Notes: generated by a model not told the origin, from the letters alone. Positions 16,917 through 25,469 are shown, counted from the stretch's first letter. The stretch: DNA of 64,000 nt from Seonamhaeicola sp. (GCF_028281565.1 NZ_JANQJQ010000006.1:62001-126000), one strand, 5' to 3'. A program made the numbers and translations.

Positions 16917-18368
16917 TTATTCTCTTTTCCTTCGGTCATTATACATCCAGTTATCGCCATTTTTGAATGCCTCTAATGTTGTCCATTCTAAAGAAGGCCA
17001 AACGTACTTCTTTGTAGCACGTTGGATTCTATTTTCACCAAACTGGTCTGCTGTAGGTAATGTGTAAGGTTCTATAAGTTTTTCAAGTGACACCCTAATT
17101 TCTTTAGTGTTTTCACTTTCTTCTAAAGGTTTGTAGTCCAGTAAATTCCCTGAAGGGGCACATTTCCAAATACCACCACTGCCGTCCATCATATAGTCTT
17201 TAGTTCTAACGGTGCGTTGCATATCCAAAAAGCTAAACACATAACCCTTCCCTTCATATGCTTTTTGCTCCAACACGGGTTTAAAACTTTTGCCGTCCAG
17301 ACTTTTCATATGGGAAACATCGATGCCGGCCATTTCCAGAACTGTGGGATACATATCTGTGAAATCGATCATCACATCGCTTACATCTCGATGTTTTATT
17401 GGGCCACCAAAGACAATTAAAGGCACTCTAACACCAAGTTCGGAACAGGTGCCTTTGCCATTTGCAAGAGTAGCATTGTCGGCTGTAAAAAACACGATGG
17501 TATTGTCATAAATGTCTGCATCTTTAAGGGTCTGTATGAGTTCATCTACATAGTATTCCAAACGCTTAATTTGTTCGTTGAACCCTGGTTCTGTTCTTCC
17601 GGTTGGGCTACTGGAATCCGGTGTACCGAACCAAGGGTCATGGGGGAGCACCATGGGATAGTATAAAAAGAAGGGTTTATCCCTTTTTCTGGTAACAAAA
17701 TCTAGCGCAAATTTCTGGCATATATCCGGGGCAAAAGTGGTGGCATCACTGGGCTGTAATTTACCATTTTCAATAACACAACCGTTCCAGTAAAGTGCTG
17801 GGTATTGCCCTCTTTTACTCCCGATAACGGCTTTGTCATGAAAGGTTTTGGAAGCTTGAGACCATGAAAACCACAGGCCGTCCCAAACCACGTCCCCTTC
17901 AAAGGGTCTGAAATACCCTCCTAAAAGGGAATACGCATCCAAGCCATAAGCCTCCTGGCCGGCATGGCCTGGTAAATGCCATTTTCCCGAGATGGCAGTT
18001 TCATAGCCCACATCTTTTAAAACTTTAGACATAGGCGTATGTTTTTTGGCAAAATTGGGATCGTTTGTATTTAATTTATTGCCATATTCTCCTGTTCTGG
18101 CGCCATACTTCCCTGACATAAGCATGGCCCTGGTGGGTTTGCACAAAGGTGAAGCCCAACAGGTTGTAAACCTGATACCTTCCTCTGCCAAGGCATCAAT
18201 TACGGGAGTTGTATTTCCCGGAGGATGATTGGGTGTGGCATAGCAAGAGAACTCTACAGCACTGCAATCATCAATCATTAAGAAAATGATATTTGGTTTT
18301 TCTTGCTTTTGACCGAATGCCATAAAACATTGAAGTATTAGAATAGGAATAAGCTTAAACACGTTCAT
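16917..18368 (-). CDS. Secreted S1-family sulfatase
   Basis: 483 residues with a cleavable signal peptide (ILILQCFMAFGQ). Metal site MIDDCS at 31-36 and an intact formylglycine motif LCKPTRAMLMSG with C76 and R80. FFTADNATLANG supplies the later metal Asp/Asn pair. Cys76 must be converted to formylglycine; no maturase is seen in the window. It hydrolyses sulfate esters, probably on an algal or animal polysaccharide. It is followed by the ankyrin gene on the same strand. Confidence 0.9.
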   Translation of the reverse strand: MNVFKLIPILILQCFMAFGQKQEKPNIIFLMIDDCSAVEFSCYATPNHPPGNTTPVIDALAEEGIRFTTCWASPLCKPTRAMLMSGKYGARTGEYGNKLNTNDPNFAKKHTPMSKVLKDVGYETAISGKWHLPGHAGQEAYGLDAYSLLGGYFRPFEGDVVWDGLWFSWSQASKTFHDKAVIGSKRGQYPALYWNGCVIENGKLQPSDATTFAPDICQKFALDFVTRKRDKPFFLYYPMVLPHDPWFGTPDSSSPTGRTEPGFNEQIKRLEYYVDELIQTLKDADIYDNTIVFFTADNATLANGKGTCSELGVRVPLIVFGGPIKHRDVSDVMIDFTDMYPTVLEMAGIDVSHMKSLDGKSFKPVLEQKAYEGKGYVFSFLDMQRTVRTKDYMMDGSGGIWKCAPSGNLLDYKPLEESENTKEIRVSLEKLIEPYTLPTADQFGENRIQRATKKYVWPSLEWTTLEAFKNGDNWMYNDRRKRE

Positions 18369-18538
18369 TTTTGAATTAGTATTGGAAGTTCTATCAAACT
18401 AAGTTACCCAATTTTCTTGGACAAATTCAAATTGTTGATAACCCATTTTCGCTTTAACATTTTTGGCTTAAAATTCTACGTAATTTTATAAATGGTATAA
18501 GTCAGGTATTCCCAACAACTTTCTAAATCTTAATTATT

Positions 18539-19612
18539 ATGAACCCCAAGTCAGTCTTAAAAGGGCGTGGCGCTCAGCTAAACGTCCCCAATCGTTTCTT
18601 CGAATTTAGTCACGAAATACGTGATGATTTCCTTGAATTTTGCCAAAAAGAAGGTGAAAAAGCAGATAAGAACAAAACCCGTTATTTAGAGGTTTTTCCA
18701 AAGACCATAGTCAATAAAGTGGAGAGCCCTGATGTTGGGATGATGTACAGTATGAACGCTTACCAGGGTTGCGAACATGGCTGCATTTACTGTTATGCCA
18801 GAAATACCCACGAATATTGGGGCTATAGTGCCGGCTTAGATTTTGAACGACGTATTTTAGTGAAAAAGGATGCCCCTAAATTGTTAGAGGCTTTAATAAA
18901 AAAGAAAAGCTGGAAAACCTATCCTATAATAATGTCCGGGAACACAGATTGTTATCAGCCGGCTGAACAGATCTATAAAATTACCAGACAATGTCTGGAG
19001 GTATTCTTAAAATACAGGCATCCGGTTGGTATTATTACTAAAAACGCCTTGATATTACGTGACCTGGAGCTTGTAAAGGCATTGGCTAAAGACAGTTTAA
19101 TAGGAGTCAATGTATCGATCACATCATTATCAGAAAAAACAAGACGCATTTTAGAACCCAGGACAGCTACAATAAAACGACGCCTGGAAACCGTTAAAAC
19201 CCTGACGGATCATGGTGTTCCGGTAAATGTGATGCTTGCGCCAATAATTCCATCTATAAACAGTCATGAAATTTTACCACTGGCAAAAGCCGCTTCAGAG
19301 CATGGGGCGTATTCCATAGCACATACCATTGTGAGACTTAATGGGGCTATTGGAGAGATTTTCACCGATTGGATTAAAAAAACCTTACCCGATAGAGCCG
19401 ATAAGGTATTGCACCAGATTGAAAGTTGCCATGGAGGCCGTTTAAATGATAGCCGGTTTGGAACAAGAATGCGGGGAGAAGGTAAAATAGCAGAGCAGAT
19501 TAACAATCTTGTGAGATTGGCAAAACAAAAATATTTTAAAGATAAGACCATGCCTAAGTTAAATTGTGATCTGCATGAACAGTATAAGGTTGGACAGCTC
19601 AAATTATTTTAA
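18539..19612 (+). CDS. PA0069-type radical SAM protein
   Basis: 357 residues. The iron-sulfur cluster motif CEHGCIYC (C78, C82, C85) sits in NAYQGCEHGCIYCYARNTHE, and the following GLDFERRILVKKDAP and IMSGNTDCYQPAE blocks are hallmarks of the PA0069/Rv2578c group related to spore-photoproduct-lyase-like enzymes. The exact reaction of this group is not established. It starts 170 bp from the divergent sulfatase but the motif is not that of sulfatase-maturing enzymes. A hairpin at 19619-19640 lies just after the stop. Confidence 0.88.
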   Translation: MNPKSVLKGRGAQLNVPNRFFEFSHEIRDDFLEFCQKEGEKADKNKTRYLEVFPKTIVNKVESPDVGMMYSMNAYQGCEHGCIYCYARNTHEYWGYSAGLDFERRILVKKDAPKLLEALIKKKSWKTYPIIMSGNTDCYQPAEQIYKITRQCLEVFLKYRHPVGIITKNALILRDLELVKALAKDSLIGVNVSITSLSEKTRRILEPRTATIKRRLETVKTLTDHGVPVNVMLAPIIPSINSHEILPLAKAASEHGAYSIAHTIVRLNGAIGEIFTDWIKKTLPDRADKVLHQIESCHGGRLNDSRFGTRMRGEGKIAEQINNLVRLAKQKYFKDKTMPKLNCDLHEQYKVGQLKLF

Positions 19613-19618
19613 TAAAAA

Positions 19619-19640
19619 AAGCGGGCTATAAAAGCCCGCT
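19619..19640 (-). terminator. Terminator hairpin between radical SAM gene and secreted-protein gene
   Basis: AAGCGGGCT / AGCCCGCTT stem. The A-run on the left is a U-tract for minus-strand transcription, so it mainly ends the gene at 19678-20274. Confidence 0.75.
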
Positions 19641-19677
19641 TCCAGCAAAACTAAACAAAATAAGAACTAATAGGTGT

Positions 19678-20274
19678 CTATTTATTAATGTATTTGGTAA
19701 ACTCTCTGTTGTTTGAGGCAAAAACTATTTTATATTTTCCTTCTTGTAACTTAAATGCTCTTTCAATGTTTTGAACACCTTCGATGGTTTCTTTGTATAA
19801 TAACTCGGAACTGCCACCATAAAGGCCGTAAACACTGATTGCAAGAGGCTCTTTGTTTGGAGCAAGCTTAGTAATGTATACTAAATCTTTTTTCTCCCTT
19901 ACAAAAGGTTTAAATACTTTAGTTTCCTTTTCTTTGTTGAAGGTCACTTCGTTAGATTTTACGGTAAACGGAATGGTCTTAATTTCCATATCCTTCTCTA
20001 ATTCAAAGAAATAGTTTCCGTCAGGCAAATCGGTTAAATCAAAACCTTTGTTGTATAAACCTGTCTGTTCAATAACTTCTTTATATAGAGTAATACCGTA
20101 ACCATCTTTAATTGAAAGTAGGTTTCCTTCTTTTACATTAGCAATAGTTAATGCTGTAGCTCTAAGATCTCTTCCATATTTAATTAAAGAAATCTCATTT
20201 GCGTAACCCATAACCGTAGCCATCATTGCTACCATTAAGATTACTTTTTTAGTGTTTGTGAATACGTTTTTCAT
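19678..20274 (-). CDS. Small secreted protein, paralog A of tandem family
   Basis: 198 residues with a signal peptide (VILMVAMMATVMGYA). The mature part is a probable all-beta protein with alternating strands, for example NYFFELEKDMEIKTIPFTV. It aligns end to end with the gene at 20683-21267, including the signal peptide and C-terminal FTKYINK/FTKFINN. I recognise no enzymatic motif; the shape resembles secretion-associated or cell-surface beta modules of flavobacteria. It has its own promoter element (20303-20310) and terminator (19619-19640), so each copy is an independent transcription unit. Confidence 0.75.
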   Translation of the reverse strand: MKNVFTNTKKVILMVAMMATVMGYANEISLIKYGRDLRATALTIANVKEGNLLSIKDGYGITLYKEVIEQTGLYNKGFDLTDLPDGNYFFELEKDMEIKTIPFTVKSNEVTFNKEKETKVFKPFVREKKDLVYITKLAPNKEPLAISVYGLYGGSSELLYKETIEGVQNIERAFKLQEGKYKIVFASNNREFTKYINK

Positions 20275-20302
20275 AATTTGGGTTTTTTAACGTTTTACAC
20301 TA

Positions 20303-20310
20303 CAAATATA
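20303..20310 (-). promoter_or_regulatory. -7 promoter element of paralog A
   Basis: Minus strand TATATTTG, 29 nt before the ATG. The surrounding 100 bp is similar to the upstream region of paralog B and of the decayed copy. Confidence 0.6.
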
Positions 20311-20512
20311 GAGCGGTTTTAAAGTGTTTAAAACATTGATTTTGACTAATTTATATGCTAAATTATCTGTTAAATCTATGCTAAGTTTAGGTTAAGTCAA
20401 AATACTGTATTGTAGGGTTAATAACACATATATTTGAAGAATACCTCTTTAGAAAATTAAATTTTCGATCTGCATTAGTGCCTAGTATTTATACGGAGTT
20501 TGCCGAAGTGCG

Positions 20513-20534
20513 ATCCCGAATTTATTTCGGGAAT
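20513..20534. repeat. Short palindromic element TCCCGAA/TTCGGGA
   Basis: Imperfect palindrome with a 5-nt AT centre; this type of dispersed hairpin is common in Bacteroidetes intergenic DNA. Confidence 0.45.
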
Positions 20535-20630
20535 ACTCGAACTGACATCTTAAAGTTTTGACTTGTCAAAATACGAGCATTAAAAATGTAGTGTCCTTTC
20601 AATGAAGTGTTAAGTATACTGCAAAAAAAA

Positions 20631-20652
20631 AAGTGGGCCACCACAGCCCACT
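20631..20652 (-). terminator. Terminator of paralog B
   Basis: AAGTGGGC / GCCCACTT stem preceded on the plus strand by a run of about ten A, which is a U-tract for minus-strand transcription. Confidence 0.75.
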
Positions 20653-20682
20653 TCTACCAACTAAACTAAATAAGACATTAAA

Positions 20683-21267
20683 CTAATTATTAATGAATTT
20701 TGTAAAATCTTTATTATTTGAATGGAACACTATTCTGTAATTTCCGGCTTCAAGCTTGTAAGCTCTTTCAATGGCCATAGTACCTTTAATGGTTTCGGTG
20801 TATAACAATTCACCATTATTTGTACCATATACACTTATTGTTAAAGGTTCATAATCCGGAGCAAGTTTGGTAATGTAAACCATACCGTCTTTAACAATTG
20901 CTACCGGTTTGTGGTATAAAGTTTCTTCTTCTTTATTAAAGGTTACTTTATTCTTAGTAACTGAAAAAGGGATGGTTTTAATTTCAACATCTTTTTCCAG
21001 TTCAAAAAAGTAATCGCCATCAGGAAGGGCTGTTAAATCAAATCCTTTGGTATAAATTCCGGATTTTTCAATTAGCTCCTTATATAATGTAAGTCCATTT
21101 AAATCTTTAATAGAAAGTAAGTTCCCCTCTTTTACATTATTCAATGTAAGAGCAGTTCTTTTAGCATCCTTAATAATGGATGTTCTTTCTGCTGCATAAC
21201 CCATAACCGTAGCAGCCATTGCTACCATTAAGATTCCTTTCTTAGTGTTTGTTAATACGTTTTTCAT
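20683..21267 (-). CDS. Small secreted protein, paralog B of tandem family
   Basis: 194 residues, closely similar along its whole length to paralog A: same signal peptide (ILMVAMAATVMGYA), same VKEGNLLSIKD, FDLTALPDGDYFFELEKD and VYITKLAPDYEPLTISVYG blocks. The sequence suggests a beta-rich exported protein with no catalytic residues that I can recognise. Promoter at 21296-21303 and its own terminator at 20631-20652. A third, mostly deleted copy lies upstream (21538-21651), so the family expanded by tandem duplication and then lost one member. Confidence 0.75.
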   Translation of the reverse strand: MKNVLTNTKKGILMVAMAATVMGYAAERTSIIKDAKRTALTLNNVKEGNLLSIKDLNGLTLYKELIEKSGIYTKGFDLTALPDGDYFFELEKDVEIKTIPFSVTKNKVTFNKEEETLYHKPVAIVKDGMVYITKLAPDYEPLTISVYGTNNGELLYTETIKGTMAIERAYKLEAGNYRIVFHSNNKDFTKFINN

Positions 21268-21295
21268 GATTTGGTTTTTTTAACGTTTTACACTG

Positions 21296-21303
21296 CAAAT
21301 GTA
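21296..21303 (-). promoter_or_regulatory. -7 promoter element of paralog B
   Basis: Minus strand TACATTTG, 29 nt before the ATG, at the same position as in paralog A. Confidence 0.6.
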
Positions 21304-21488
21304 TAACAGGTTTAAAGTGCGTAAAACATGGATTTTGATTAATTTATATGCTCAATTATCCGTTAAATTAACGTTAACATTTTGTTGGGTTAAAATAGAA
21401 TACAATAGAGTTAAAAACACATATAATGGTTGGCTTATTTTAAATGAATTCTAAACGGGAATTTTTACTGAATATGGAGCAAAAAAAA

Positions 21489-21508
21489 GTGGGCCACCAC
21501 AGCCCACT
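21489..21508 (-). terminator. Duplicate terminator of decayed third copy
   Basis: AGTGGGC/GCCCACT stem with an A-run on the left; the flanking sequence through the stop codon is nearly identical to the paralog B 3' region. Confidence 0.65.
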
Positions 21509-21537
21509 CTACCAACTAAACTAAATAAGACATTAAA

Positions 21538-21651
21538 CTAATTATTAATGTATTTTATATGAAATCTTTAATTTTGAATTAAAGAGAAACAATTTTACTT
21601 CTGCTTTAATAAACTTTTCAAAATATCATTAAAACTAACGATGCAAAGATA
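21538..21651 (-). pseudogene. Relic of a third copy of the small secreted protein family
   Basis: On the minus strand the last codons (F-H-I-K-Y-I-N-N-stop, stop at 21538-21540) match the C-terminus of paralog B (F-T-K-F-I-N-N-stop), and the terminator after it is duplicated too. Upstream of those codons the coding body is missing; about 90 bp later the promoter-like sequence TATCTTTG (21644-21651) and the AT-rich region behind it again resemble the promoters of paralogs A and B. The simplest reading is an internal deletion that removed almost the whole gene and left both ends. Confidence 0.6.
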
Positions 21652-21792
21652 TGGAGCTAATACGGTGTGGAAAACATCAATTTTAGCAAATTTATGTGCT
21701 ATTTTAACAGTTAAGGATATGTTAAATCCATGTTAAGTTAATTTAGCATATATTTGAGTTAATAAAATATATAATGTGTGCATAATATATTG

Positions 21793-21800
21793 TAATTTTG
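21793..21800 (+). promoter_or_regulatory. -7 promoter element of AraC gene
   Basis: TAATTTTG, 18 nt before the ATG at 21819. Confidence 0.5.
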
Positions 21801-21818
21801 CTATAAAATAGACCCACT

Positions 21819-22694
21819 ATGATTACGAAGAAACCTACATTTAAAAAATTGTCGCCAATGTTTGGTACGTCCATATTGGTGAAACAACATAATGACAAAT
21901 TAGATAGGAGTGAAATGTTTTGGCATTTTCACCCGGAGATAGAACTTATATATATAAACAGGGGCCAGGGTAAGACTCATATAGGTAACCACTTGTCTTA
22001 TTTTAACAATAGTCAGTTAATATTAATAGGATCCAATTTACCGCATAATGGTTTTACAGACAGGTTAACAGCTGCAGGTATAGAAACTACGGTGCAATTT
22101 AGACCGGATTTCCTGGGAGAAGATTTTTTTAACAGTGTTCCGGAAGCTACAGCTATTGCCACCTTGTTTGAAAAAGCTAAAAATGGGATAAAGTTTAATA
22201 GAGCTGCTAAAGATGTAGTTGGTTCCAAGATTGAAGAATTAGAAAATTACACTGGATTCGACAGGATTTTAAAGTTGCTGGAAATCTTGCAATACTTAGC
22301 AACCACTGACGATTATACCATATTAAATGCCGATGGTTTTATGTTTGAAGCAGAACCCCAGGATACCGATAAAATTAAAACCATTTACAAATACGTGAAT
22401 GCCAATTTTAAAGAACACATTGCTTTAGAAGCTATTGCTGATAAAGTAAGTATGACGGTACCGGCGTTTTGCAGATATTTTAAAAAGACCACCGGGAAGA
22501 CTTTTACTCAGATGGTTAATGAAATAAGAATTGTGCACGCCACCAAGTTGTTAAACGAAAGTCAAATGAGTATTGCCGATATATGTTTTGAATGCGGCTT
22601 CAATAATTTTTCACATTTCAACAAACAGTTTAATGAGATTATAGGTAAAAGTGCCTCTAATTATAGAAAGGAAATTAAACAGATAATTCAGTGA
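21819..22694 (+). CDS. AraC-family regulator with cupin domain
   Basis: 291 residues. N-terminal cupin (MFWHFHPEIELIYINRGQGK, then GSNLPHNG) and C-terminal AraC DNA-binding domain (IALEAIADKVSMTVPAFCRY, then MSIADICFECGFNNFSHFNK). The same architecture is seen at 15290-16135, and the two proteins are clearly homologous. There is no sugar enzyme nearby; the divergent neighbours are the small secreted-protein family, which it might control. A strong bidirectional hairpin ends it. Confidence 0.88.
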   Translation: MITKKPTFKKLSPMFGTSILVKQHNDKLDRSEMFWHFHPEIELIYINRGQGKTHIGNHLSYFNNSQLILIGSNLPHNGFTDRLTAAGIETTVQFRPDFLGEDFFNSVPEATAIATLFEKAKNGIKFNRAAKDVVGSKIEELENYTGFDRILKLLEILQYLATTDDYTILNADGFMFEAEPQDTDKIKTIYKYVNANFKEHIALEAIADKVSMTVPAFCRYFKKTTGKTFTQMVNEIRIVHATKLLNESQMSIADICFECGFNNFSHFNKQFNEIIGKSASNYRKEIKQIIQ

Positions 22695-22719
22695 TCTTAA
22701 GCTCAAATAGTTTATAAAG

Positions 22720-22755
22720 AAAAAATCCTTTACAATCGGTTGTAAAGGATTTTTT
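22720..22755. terminator. Bidirectional terminator
   Basis: A 16-bp perfect stem (ATCCTTTACAA / TTGTAAAGGAT with A6 and T6 flanks) around a TCGG loop, between the convergent AraC gene and the small ORF. Confidence 0.85.
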
Positions 22756-22776
22756 GATATTTCAGAATTGTTTTCT

Positions 22777-22899
22777 CTATTTTAATCTAAACCAAATTAA
22801 TAATATACCTGTTAATACAGGTAGTGTTAAGAATAACATTAAAAGGTAAAGAATAGAGTGAAGCCTTTCTTTTTTACTTCTTTTAATGGCCTTTTCCAT
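22777..22899 (-). CDS. Small single-helix membrane protein (40 residues)
   Basis: An unlisted short gene of 40 codons plus TAG. The N-terminus is strongly basic (MEKAIKRSKKERLHS), then one hydrophobic helix (ILYLLMLFLTLPVLTGILL) and a short WFRLK tail, a positive-inside single-pass membrane peptide. Support for expression: a TAnnTTTG element (22927-22934) 28 nt upstream, with flanking sequence like the promoters of the secreted-protein paralogs, and a strong terminator directly after it. Function unknown. Confidence 0.6.
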   Translation of the reverse strand: MEKAIKRSKKERLHSILYLLMLFLTLPVLTGILLIWFRLK

Positions 22900-22926
22900 T
22901 TTTAAACATTTTAATAATTAACAATG

Positions 22927-22934
22927 CAAATGTA
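22927..22934 (-). promoter_or_regulatory. -7 promoter element of 40-residue ORF
   Basis: Minus strand TACATTTG. The ATTTATATGCTATTTTAA block behind it is shared with the promoters near 20340, 21350 and 21700. Confidence 0.5.
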
Positions 22935-23090
22935 TAGGCATATTTATGTTAAAAAAACAACCATCTTAACATATTTATATGCTATTTTAATTGTAATTAA
23001 CTGTAAGTGAAATAGATAGATTCAATGGTTTGTTTGCGCCGGTCGTAATTCAGAACTTAAAGGTAGCTTCGAAAAAAAGCAAATTACCAG

Positions 23091-23786
23091 TTAAAGTTTG
23101 CCATGCCATTCACTGTAAAACTGTTTTAAGTACTGTTCCATAAAGGCGTGTCTGTTTTCTGCCAACCGCTTGCCGGTAGCGGTATTCATACGATCTTTAA
23201 GGAGCAGTAACTTTTCGTAGAAGTGATTGATGGTTGGCGCGTTAGATGCTTTATATTCGGCTTTGCTCATGTTGAGGTTTGGTCTGATATCCGGATTGTA
23301 AAGTTGCCTGTTTTTAAATCCGCCATAGTTAAAACAACGGGCTATACCAATGGCTCCAATAGCATCAAGTCTATCGGCATCCTGGATTACATCCAATTCA
23401 GGCGATCTAAACTTTGGTGCTTCATTACCACCTTTAAACGAGATGTTTTCAATGATTTTCACTACATGCTCGATTACTACCGAATCCACATTCAGCTCAA
23501 ATAAAAACTCACGTGCTATTTTGGGGCCAATCGTTTCATCACCGTTGTGGAATTTACTGTCGGCAATATCATGTAACAAAGCCCCCAGAGATACAATAAA
23601 AAGATCTACAGGTTCCTGTTTTGCTATGAGCAAGGCATTATTGTAAACCCTTAAGGTATGAAACCAATCATGGCCGCCTTCGGCATCAGACAACCTGTCT
23701 TTTACAAAATCTTTGGTTTTATTTACAATAGCCTCCACAGGATTTATTTTAAGGTTGAATACTGGCTTTAATGGTTGTTTCAACAA
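23091..23786 (-). CDS. HD-domain phosphohydrolase (YedJ-like)
   Basis: 231 residues. HD metal site: H39/D40 in GGHDWFH, H72/D73 in ALLHDIADSKFH and a later D in VIQDADRLDAIGA. This is the layout of the YedJ-type predicted metal-dependent phosphohydrolases; substrate unknown, possibly a nucleotide. The annotated start lies 38 bp inside the upstream plsC gene, so either translation is coupled or the true start is later at a non-ATG codon. Confidence 0.82.
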   Translation of the reverse strand: MLKQPLKPVFNLKINPVEAIVNKTKDFVKDRLSDAEGGHDWFHTLRVYNNALLIAKQEPVDLFIVSLGALLHDIADSKFHNGDETIGPKIAREFLFELNVDSVVIEHVVKIIENISFKGGNEAPKFRSPELDVIQDADRLDAIGAIGIARCFNYGGFKNRQLYNPDIRPNLNMSKAEYKASNAPTINHFYEKLLLLKDRMNTATGKRLAENRHAFMEQYLKQFYSEWHGKL

Positions 23787-24492
23787 TATTTATAAGTTCG
23801 GATTTATCTTTAAAATCGGCTACTTTTAAAGGTTTATGAACCTTAAATTTAATGTGTGTTCCCAGGCCCATAGGGAATTTTCCATACCTCAACATTTTCC
23901 AGGAATTATTAATTGAGATGGGAACCACCAGGGCTGAAGGTACTTTTTTAAATAAGATATCCAATCCCTTGGTTTGAAAAGGTTTTGGGACACCGTCCTT
24001 ACTTCTGGTGCCTTCTGGAAAAATAACGGCAGCACGATTATGAGCCTCGATATATTCCCCAAATTTCATGATAGCGGGTAAGGATTGCCTTGGGTTTTTC
24101 CTGTCGATTAAAACCGAACCACCATGCCGTAAATTATAGGACACACTGGGAATGCCTTTTCCCAATTCTATTTTACTTATAAATTTGGTATGATGTTTTC
24201 TCATGTACCACATAATGGGTGATATGTCATACATGCTTTGATGATTGGCAACAATAATTAAAGGTTGATCGGTTTCTATATGGTGCGGGTTGTCAAACGT
24301 AAAATGTGTACCTAATACATGCGTACATTTTAACAAGAAAAACTGTAGCACATCCACACATTTTTTATGGGCCTGATACCCAAATACGTTAAAGCAAAAC
24401 CATTGTAAAGGATGAAATATTACAAGGGTAAAAAAGAAAAATAAATAATAGATAATAGTTAATGGATACGATAAAATTTTTACCATGCCCAA
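23749..24492 (-). CDS. plsC: 1-acyl-sn-glycerol-3-phosphate acyltransferase
   Basis: 247 residues. N-terminal membrane helix (TIIYYLFFFFTLVIF), then catalytic HX4D motif NHQSMYD (H84, D89), and the FPEGTRSKDG phosphate-binding block. It transfers an acyl chain to lysophosphatidic acid to make phosphatidic acid at the inner membrane. The lipoprotein gene is upstream (10 bp gap) and the HD gene overlaps its 3' end; all three are on the minus strand and may be one operon. Confidence 0.88.
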   Translation of the reverse strand: MGMVKILSYPLTIIYYLFFFFTLVIFHPLQWFCFNVFGYQAHKKCVDVLQFFLLKCTHVLGTHFTFDNPHHIETDQPLIIVANHQSMYDISPIMWYMRKHHTKFISKIELGKGIPSVSYNLRHGGSVLIDRKNPRQSLPAIMKFGEYIEAHNRAAVIFPEGTRSKDGVPKPFQTKGLDILFKKVPSALVVPISINNSWKMLRYGKFPMGLGTHIKFKVHKPLKVADFKDKSELINIVETTIKASIQP

Positions 24493-24501
24493 AAGTACAT
24501 G

Positions 24502-24906
24502 TTAATACACAGCTACACAAACGTTATTTTCACAAATGACATCTATGGGTTCTGCAGCTACGGAACAGTCTGAAACAGCACCGTATTGTGCATTAAAAAT
24601 AGCCTCCAGCTGATTATATTGTTCTACCTTGCTTTCCAGTTCATCGGTGTCGATGGAAGTTGAATATATCAAATAAGTCCATGGGCCACCACAAGGTTTA
24701 CTGCCAAAAGCAATGTATTTACATTCGGTATTATCATTACAAACAGAGGAAGAAACAAGCGTTTCAATTTCAGTCTTTAAAGCGTTTAGAGTTTCCAAGT
24801 CCTCTTCATGACTTGATGTGCCACTATCATCAGAAAGACAGGCAGCAAATAACAGGCACAGTACAGTAATTAACCCTAAAAATTTGGGAATAGGTCGCAT
24901 AATCAA
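24502..24906 (-). CDS. Cysteine-rich lipoprotein of unknown function
   Basis: 134 residues with lipoprotein signal ITVLCLLFAAC (lipid Cys23). The mature part has several Cys residues arranged in pairs (CNDNTEC, CGG, CSVAAEP, CENNVC), suggesting disulfides in the periplasm. I know no functional assignment. It is 10 bp upstream of plsC on the same strand. Confidence 0.75.
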   Translation of the reverse strand: MIMRPIPKFLGLITVLCLLFAACLSDDSGTSSHEEDLETLNALKTEIETLVSSSVCNDNTECKYIAFGSKPCGGPWTYLIYSTSIDTDELESKVEQYNQLEAIFNAQYGAVSDCSVAAEPIDVICENNVCVAVY

Positions 24907-24965
24907 TTCTTTTCTCTTAAGATGAAAGATTCCCTAAAAGGTTGCGTAAAGTAATGGCATAAAAA

Positions 24966-24986
24966 AACCACGAATAGGTCGTGGTT
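24966..24986 (-). terminator. Terminator of bacilliredoxin gene
   Basis: AACCACGA / TCGTGGTT stem, 5-nt loop, followed on the minus strand by seven U. Confidence 0.8.
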
Positions 24987-25020
24987 AACTTCTGTCTTCA
25001 TGTGTTGCGCTTCAACCTTT

Positions 25021-25431
25021 TTAACAATACTCGTTATAAGCATCAACCAGGTTTTCAGCAATGAGTTCTGCCGGACGCCCTTCAATATGATGACGCTCTA
25101 ACATATGCACTAATTCACCATCTTTAAATAAAGCCATACTTGGTGAACTTGGAGGAAACGGGATCATATATTCTCGGGCTTTAGCCACGGCTTCTTTATC
25201 AACTCCTGCAAAAACGGTTACTACGTGATTTGGTCTTTTTTCGTTGTGCAAACTCATTTTAGCTCCTGGGCGTGCATTTGCGGCGGCACAACCACATACT
25301 GAATTTACTACTACCAAAGTAGTACCTTCTTTTGCCAAGGCAATATCAACCGCTTCCGGGGTTTGCAATTCTTCAAAACCAACGTTTGTCAGGTCTTCGC
25401 GCATTGGTTTTACTAATTCTGCTGGATACAT
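25021..25431 (-). CDS. Bacilliredoxin (BrxA/BrxB, YphP/YqiW family)
   Basis: 136 residues, the normal family length. The active site is CGC at 46-48 in VVNSVCGCAAANARPG. Family members reduce bacillithiol-mixed disulfides in the cytoplasm after oxidative stress; bacillithiol is made by several Bacteroidetes. A -7 element (25470-25477) precedes it and a clear terminator follows, so it is monocistronic. Confidence 0.9.
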   Translation of the reverse strand: MYPAELVKPMREDLTNVGFEELQTPEAVDIALAKEGTTLVVVNSVCGCAAANARPGAKMSLHNEKRPNHVVTVFAGVDKEAVAKAREYMIPFPPSSPSMALFKDGELVHMLERHHIEGRPAELIAENLVDAYNEYC

Positions 25432-25469
25432 ATTTTTAAATTTAAATAATTAACAATTTTTTAGCGATG

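Larger units (their letters stand above)
20275..20682. other. Intergenic region between paralogs A and B
   Basis: Contains the paralog A promoter, a palindromic element ATCCCGAA-TTTAT-TTCGGGAAT at 20513-20534, a small TTTTGAC/GTCAAAA inverted repeat at 20556-20571, and the paralog B terminator at 20631-20652. No gene seen. Confidence 0.6.
21268..21818. other. Intergenic region holding a decayed third family copy and divergent promoters
   Basis: Contains the paralog B promoter, a duplicate terminator (21489-21508), the relic of a third copy (21538-21651) and the promoter of the AraC gene (21793-21800). Confidence 0.65.
22695..23090. other. Intergenic region containing a 40-residue membrane ORF
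   Basis: Holds the bidirectional terminator (22720-22755), a minus-strand small ORF (22777-22899) and its promoter (22927-22934). About 150 bp before the HD gene end show nothing further. Confidence 0.6.

Noticed and set aside
18539-19612. Radical SAM gene beside a sulfatase as a sulfatase-maturing enzyme
   Set aside because: The cluster motif and flanks (CEHGCIYC, GLDFERRILVKK) match the PA0069 group, and the extra Cys clusters of maturases are not present.
24903-25085. 60-codon minus frame overlapping the bacilliredoxin 3' end
   Set aside because: It lies across the bacilliredoxin stop and its terminator hairpin in another frame and has no similarity to known proteins.
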